NCBI GenBank assembly: GCA_031289055.1
Contig: JAITQE010000026.1
Location: forward strand, 37,887 to 101,886
Origin: Candidatus Endomicrobiellum porotermitis
GTDB taxonomy: Bacteria > Elusimicrobiota > Endomicrobiia > Endomicrobiales > Endomicrobiaceae
DNA length: 64,000 bases
Direction of reading: 5' to 3'
Shown here: positions 60,188-64,000 of the stretch, in pieces
How positions within the stretch are numbered: the first letter of the stretch is position 1
How the letters are laid out: each line of letters opens with the position of its first letter
The notes under the pieces: model-generated
The model's database searches: none
Seen by the model: only the letters and a program-made list of their open reading frames with translations
What the model was told of the DNA's origin: nothing
Translations under genes and position numbers: made by a program

Positions 60188-61507
60188 ATGCAAAAAGTAG
60201 CAGTCGTAGCTTTAGGTTGTCCAAAGAACACGGTTGAGGCTGAATATTTGCTTGGAGTTTTTCGCGGCAAAGGTTTTGCAATAACTAATAATATTGAAGA
60301 GGCTGATATAGCTGTGATACATACCTGCTCTTTTATAAAAACTGCAAAAGAAGAGTCTGAAAAAACTATTCGCGCCGTTTTATCGGTCAAGAAAAAAACA
60401 GGTTTGAGGGCGTATGTTTCTGGCTGTTTGCCTCAGCTTTTGCAGAATAAAATGAATTCCGTTTTCCCTGAAATAGACGGATACGTTGGGACGGGAACTC
60501 TTAAAGAACTGCCCCGGTTGGTTTTTAATAAAGGTTTTGACAAATCTTTGCTCCCTCCGGGAGGTCTAAACGAATCCAAATACAGAGTGCTGTCTTCTTC
60601 TTTGCCTTCAACGTATTTGAAAATAGCGGAAGGTTGCGGACATAAATGCAGCTTCTGCATAATACCGTCTTTACGCGGCGGTTATGAAAGCCGAACAATA
60701 GAATCTTTGGTTGACGAAGCGAAATCTTTAGCTGATAATGGCATAAAAGAGCTTATACTTATAGCGCAAGACGCTACAAGTTATGGCTATGATATTTACG
60801 GCGCGTTTGCATTAGATAAACTTCTTTCAAAACTTGCAAATATCAAAGGACTGAAATGGATAAGACTTCTTTACGCTTATCCGTCTAGCGTTACGGACAG
60901 CTTGCTTGATGTTTTTAAAGAGCGTAAAAATATTTGTAATTATATGGATATTCCTATACAACATATAAGCAAGAACGTTTTGTCGGCAATGCGTAGACCT
61001 CTTAACACGGCGTCTATTATTGATAAAATAAAAAATAAGTTGCCAGACATTGTTTTAAGAACGTCAATAATAACGGGGTTCCCCGGGGAAACTAAGAGGG
61101 ATATTAACGAATTGATTTCTTTTTTAGAGCGGGGATATTTTCAATATGTAGGAGTTTTTGAGTACTCAAATCAGAAAGAGGCGGATTCTTCAAAACTAAA
61201 AAAACAAATTAAAAATTCTGTCGCGGTGGATAGAAGGACTCTTGTTGAAAATGCGCAATATTCTGTTTTTAAATCTCAAATTGATAAAATAAAAGGAAAT
61301 GATATTGAGTTTATTGTTGAGAACTGTTCGCAAAAAATCTCCGATAGCAAGTATAATATAACTGGAAGGTGTTATTTTCAAGCTCCTGAAATAGACGGAA
61401 ATATTACGCTTTTAAGCGATAAGCCGTTAAAATCTGGCGAGTTTTATAGCGGCAAGATAAAAGGCGTTAAAGGTTATAATATAAAAGTAACGATTGGAGA
61501 AATATAA
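60188..61507 (+). CDS. rimO: Ribosomal protein S12 methylthiotransferase RimO
   Basis: 439-aa radical SAM enzyme. N-terminal cluster Cys in VALGCPKNTVEAE, HTCSF and SGCLPQ. Radical SAM CxxxCxxC at EGCGHKCSFCIIPSLRG, LIAQDATSYG, MDIPIQHISKNVLSAMRR, TSIITGFPGET and C-terminal TRAM domain. CPKN with NTVE indicates RimO rather than MiaB. Adds a methylthio group to Asp of uS12. Confidence 0.94.
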   Translation: MQKVAVVALGCPKNTVEAEYLLGVFRGKGFAITNNIEEADIAVIHTCSFIKTAKEESEKTIRAVLSVKKKTGLRAYVSGCLPQLLQNKMNSVFPEIDGYVGTGTLKELPRLVFNKGFDKSLLPPGGLNESKYRVLSSSLPSTYLKIAEGCGHKCSFCIIPSLRGGYESRTIESLVDEAKSLADNGIKELILIAQDATSYGYDIYGAFALDKLLSKLANIKGLKWIRLLYAYPSSVTDSLLDVFKERKNICNYMDIPIQHISKNVLSAMRRPLNTASIIDKIKNKLPDIVLRTSIITGFPGETKRDINELISFLERGYFQYVGVFEYSNQKEADSSKLKKQIKNSVAVDRRTLVENAQYSVFKSQIDKIKGNDIEFIVENCSQKISDSKYNITGRCYFQAPEIDGNITLLSDKPLKSGEFYSGKIKGVKGYNIKVTIGEI

Positions 61508-62128
61508 ATGAATTTGGCGAATAAACTGACTATAGCGAGAATATGTTTAGTGCCTTTTTTTATTTTATTTATGGAATTGGGAGGTTTTTTTAATACAACT
61601 TTTGCTTTGATTGTTTTCTGCGCGGCTTCAATTACTGATTTTTTTGACGGACGTATAGCAAGAAAGAATAAAACTGTAACGTCTCTCGGCATTTTTTTGG
61701 ATCCTTTAGCCGATAAGTTGTTAATATCTTCGGCATTTATATGTTTTGCGGGCATTCCATATCTTAAAATAGCGGTGTGGATGGTCATAGCGATAATATC
61801 CAGAGAATTTTTAATAACGGGTCTTCGTTCAATCGCGGCGTACAAAAATGTAATGATACCTGCGGATAAGTCGGGTAAATTTAAAACTACGTCGCAAATT
61901 GTGGTGATTATAGCTACGTTGGCAATTGTAATAATTAATGAAGCGTTTGCTAAATATGCGGGTATTCCTATAGATTTTTTTAAATTTTATAATAGCGGAG
62001 CGTATTCCTATGCGATTGCGGTAATGGAAAAAATCCCATACTGGTTTACTTTTTTCGCTGCTTTATTTACTATATTTTCTGGAGCAAATTATGTGTTCAA
62101 ATATAAAAACTTATTGAGCGAGAAATAA
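61508..62128 (+). CDS. pgsA: CDP-diacylglycerol-glycerol-3-phosphate 3-phosphatidyltransferase
   Basis: 206 aa inner-membrane enzyme. The CDP-alcohol phosphotransferase motif is TDFFDGRIARKNKTVTSLGIFLDPLADK, with about six TM helices. Start NLANKLTIARICLVP. Makes phosphatidylglycerophosphate. ATG directly abuts the rimO stop, and pgpA overlaps its end. Confidence 0.95.
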   Translation: MNLANKLTIARICLVPFFILFMELGGFFNTTFALIVFCAASITDFFDGRIARKNKTVTSLGIFLDPLADKLLISSAFICFAGIPYLKIAVWMVIAIISREFLITGLRSIAAYKNVMIPADKSGKFKTTSQIVVIIATLAIVIINEAFAKYAGIPIDFFKFYNSGAYSYAIAVMEKIPYWFTFFAALFTIFSGANYVFKYKNLLSEK

Positions 62129-62583
62129 TGAATAAAATAATAATTTTCTTTTCATCTGTAGCTTATTTAGGGTACGTTAAACGCGCTCCTGGCACTTGGG
62201 GGAGTTTAGCGGGCGTTTTGCTTTGGGTATTTTTTATGCCCGACTGCGCTTTAGTTCAGCTGCTTGCGTTGGCGGCGATATTTTTTATTTCTATTTTCTT
62301 TTCTTCGCTGGCTGAAAATATTTACAAAACAAAAGATGATCGGAGAATAGTTATTGACGAAGTAGCGGGTATATGGTTTTCTTTGGCTCTGCTTCCGAAA
62401 CAATTCTTATTTTTTTTTCTAGGATTTTTGTTATTTAGGTTGTTTGACGTAAAGAAGCCTTGGATAATAAAATCAGTTCAAGAGTTAAAAAGCGGCTTTG
62501 GCGTTACACTAGACGATGTTATAGCTGGAATATTTACAAACTTTCTACTTCAAATTATAAACTTTACTAAACTTAATAACTAA
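62128..62583 (+). CDS. pgpA: Phosphatidylglycerophosphatase A
   Basis: 151 aa. GYVKRAPGTWGSLAGVLLW, then DDRRIVIDEVAGIWFSL and RLFDVKKPWIIKSVQE are the PgpA motifs. It dephosphorylates the PgsA product, giving phosphatidylglycerol, so adjacent genes perform consecutive steps. Overlaps pgsA by 1 nt. Confidence 0.94.
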   Translation: MNKIIIFFSSVAYLGYVKRAPGTWGSLAGVLLWVFFMPDCALVQLLALAAIFFISIFFSSLAENIYKTKDDRRIVIDEVAGIWFSLALLPKQFLFFFLGFLLFRLFDVKKPWIIKSVQELKSGFGVTLDDVIAGIFTNFLLQIINFTKLNN

Positions 62584-62586
62584 AAT

Positions 62587-63216
62587 ATGATAAAACTGAT
62601 TAAAGTAAAAAAGATAAGAACGGGAATTATTGGCGAAAATTGTTATTTGGTTTACGATGCGGACGCCAAACGCGCGGCTGTCATAGATCCCGGCGAAGAC
62701 GCCGACCGGATTATTAATGCCATAGAGACGGAAAATTTGAAACCCGAGATTCTTATCAACACGCATGGACATTACGATCATGTTATAGGCGACGATAAAA
62801 TTCGTTTAAGATATAAAATTCCGCTAGCAGTTCACAAAGATGAGTCTGAGATGCTTGCGGATCCTGAGAAAAACGGTTCCTTGCTTTGGGGACTGCCAGC
62901 AACTATTAAAGATCCTGAAATTTTACTTGAAGACAATCAAGAGGTAAAATTATCTTTTATTACTTTTAAAGTTTTAAGCACTCCCGGTCATTCAAAAGGC
63001 AGCGTATGCTTGTTATTTGGGTCATATTTATTTACAGGCGACACTCTTTTTGCAGGCGCCATAGGAAGAACTGATTTGTGGGGCGGAAATACTGGAGAGA
63101 TTTTGAAATCGCTTGAAAAACTAAAAAAACTGGATCCTTCTATTACAGTTTATCCTGGACACGGAAGCGTGACTACGATTGCTAATGAGCTTAGACGCAA
63201 TCCATTGATAGGCTAG
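62587..63216 (+). CDS. Metallo-beta-lactamase-fold hydrolase (glyoxalase II-like)
   Basis: 209 aa. Metal site NTHGHYDHVIGD (HxHxDH), further His in TPGHSKGS, Asp in FTGDTLFAGAIGRTDLW and YPGHGSVTT. NCYLVYDADAKRAAVIDPGED is the usual opening. Typical of short YcbL-type hydroxyacylglutathione hydrolase-like enzymes, but substrate is not fixed. Last intact gene of the operon. Confidence 0.88.
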   Translation: MIKLIKVKKIRTGIIGENCYLVYDADAKRAAVIDPGEDADRIINAIETENLKPEILINTHGHYDHVIGDDKIRLRYKIPLAVHKDESEMLADPEKNGSLLWGLPATIKDPEILLEDNQEVKLSFITFKVLSTPGHSKGSVCLLFGSYLFTGDTLFAGAIGRTDLWGGNTGEILKSLEKLKKLDPSITVYPGHGSVTTIANELRRNPLIG

Positions 63217-63767
63217 TAAAGTGGAGCAAAGAGTCTAAAGAATTTTTTGAAAAATCAGAAGATAAGAGCGTAGTTTTAGATTTGGTTATATCTTACGGCT
63301 GCGCAAGCCAAACGGGAGAAGGGTTTGAAGAGCTTATCAATACAATTAATAGCGAAAGTATCAAAAGAAAAGTAAAAAAGGTCAATATAACGGACACGTC
63401 TTATCTTTATAGACATATCATTTCGCAATTTTCAGGATTTTGCGATCCAAATATTCCTACAGAATGGTACTTAAAAAACAAAGATGCAATTGGAAAATTG
63501 ACTATTCCGCCACAATTAAAATCATGGGCTACGGGTTTGGATAAAGATGGTTTTCAAAATTGGTATAGGCAGATAAAGAAAGATTTCTTTACTGACTCCA
63601 AATTTAAAAATGCAGTTATAGAATTAGCAATGGAGTTTACTACTAAAAGTTTTTATGACGTTGAGATTGGTAGAAATATAGATTTTATACTTGAGGAAAC
63701 AGCATATACTGCTTTTAATCTCAAAGCGGCGAATATTGTTTATCCTACAGGAATTTCAAATTATTAA
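63216..63767 (+). pseudogene. Cyclodipeptide-synthase-like domain (XYP type), 5' part of a decayed hybrid sensor
   Basis: The frame has no start: codons run from 63216, with only a late TTG at 63282. VVLDLVISYGCASQTGEGF places a Ser after a beta strand, as the nucleophile of tRNA-dependent cyclodipeptide synthases (CDPS, Ser37 in AlbC). VKKVNITDTSYLYRH, DGFQNWYRQIKKDFFTDSKF, IDFILEETAY (position of AlbC Tyr178...Glu182, here Phe...Glu) and IVYPTGIS (Tyr202-Pro203 of the XYP subfamily) follow in the right order. Stop at 63767. Alignment was done by eye from remembered family motifs. Confidence 0.55.
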
Positions 63768-64000
63768 TCAAAGCCGTGAGCAATATAAGGTAAGAGATAT
63801 AGAATTTAAAAGTTCGTTCAATAGCGCGAATAAGTTTGTATTTATAAGAGGGAATTTTGTTGATTTTAGCAGAATGATATCTAATTTACTAAATAACGCA
63901 GTAGAAGCAATAGAAATGAAAAAAGGGATAATAGATGTTTCTTATGCGGTGAAAGGAGATAAAGTAGAAATAAAGATAAAAGATAATGGAAAAGGAATGC
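63755..64000 (+). pseudogene. Histidine-kinase ATPase domain, 3' part of the decayed hybrid sensor
   Basis: In the next frame after the CDPS-like part, INQSREQYKVRDIEFK leads into NKFVFIRGNFVDFSRMISN and LLNNAVEAIE (N box), then VEIKIKDNGKGM (G1 box) at the window edge. PAS and HisKA segments expected before the ATPase domain are missing, so the join at about 63750 looks like a deletion with a frameshift. The gene continues beyond the window. Confidence 0.75.

Noticed and set aside
1-64000. CRISPR array, insertion sequence or prophage
   Set aside because: No regularly spaced repeats, transposase or phage structural motifs were seen. The Cas4-like nuclease at 4.0 kb stands alone.

Overview
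The window reads as a stretch of chromosome from an AT-rich, Gram-negative, anaerobic bacterium undergoing genome reduction, most likely a member of Elusimicrobiota close to the termite-gut flagellate endosymbionts of the Endomicrobium type. That assignment is an inference from four things: an LPS pathway (Kdo, heptose, Lpt transport), four-subunit pyruvate:ferredoxin oxidoreductase, full-length housekeeping genes with short spacers, and many gene relics still recognisable from single conserved motifs. No 16S rRNA gene is present to confirm it.

Layout. 1-10 kb, mostly + strand: the 3' end of rplY, then pth, rlmB, a minus-strand relic zone (peptidase U32), pyk, a ZIP metal transporter, a RecB-like nuclease, a histidine-kinase relic, rmuC, an RNase H protein and a phasin-like protein. 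These are followed by a cluster of four small secreted proteins with no recognised family (7.87-10.16 kb). 10.2-26.8 kb is one long minus-strand block. A TTGACA/TATAAA promoter at 26.8 kb starts it and a 12-bp perfect hairpin at 10.2 kb can end it. It carries hldD-hldE1-kdsB-kdsA-orf72-kdsC-lpxL(shortened)-lptC-lptA-lptB-hpf-ptsN-hprK-rapZ-EIIA-EIIB-(GH57 relic)-EIIC-EIID-ptsH-ptsI-nudix-yccA-engB. This couples LPS building and export with a mannose-type PTS and its HPr-kinase/RapZ control circuit.

27-38 kb, + strand: tRNA-Val, a Pif1-like helicase, clpB, dnaX-recR, and porGDAB closed by a terminator. 38-50 kb: zapB-like, zapA, a 6S RNA, rarA, fau, rny, a frameshifted bS21-like gene, xseA-xseB-ispA-dxs-tlyA, leuS-lptE, and an FtsB-like protein. 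50.9-53.3 kb: relics of an envelope protein and of YgiQ flank an intact LysM/M23 endopeptidase. 53.4-63.2 kb: rpsO, a processing hairpin, pnp, accB, a winged-helix protein, ftsK, lolA, rodZ-like, rimO, pgsA, pgpA and a metallo-beta-lactamase-fold hydrolase.

The window ends in what I read as the relic of a hybrid sensor: a tRNA-dependent cyclodipeptide-synthase-like domain (XYP type) joined, with a frameshift, to a histidine-kinase ATPase domain. Decay is selective. Translation, envelope, isoprenoid and PFOR genes are intact. Sensors (two histidine kinases), glycan breakdown (GH57), a U32 peptidase, YgiQ and one surface protein are broken. Long G tracts (8-10 nt) sit in one relic, at the 3' end of a secreted-protein gene and at the rapZ/EIIA junction, and are candidate slippage sites.
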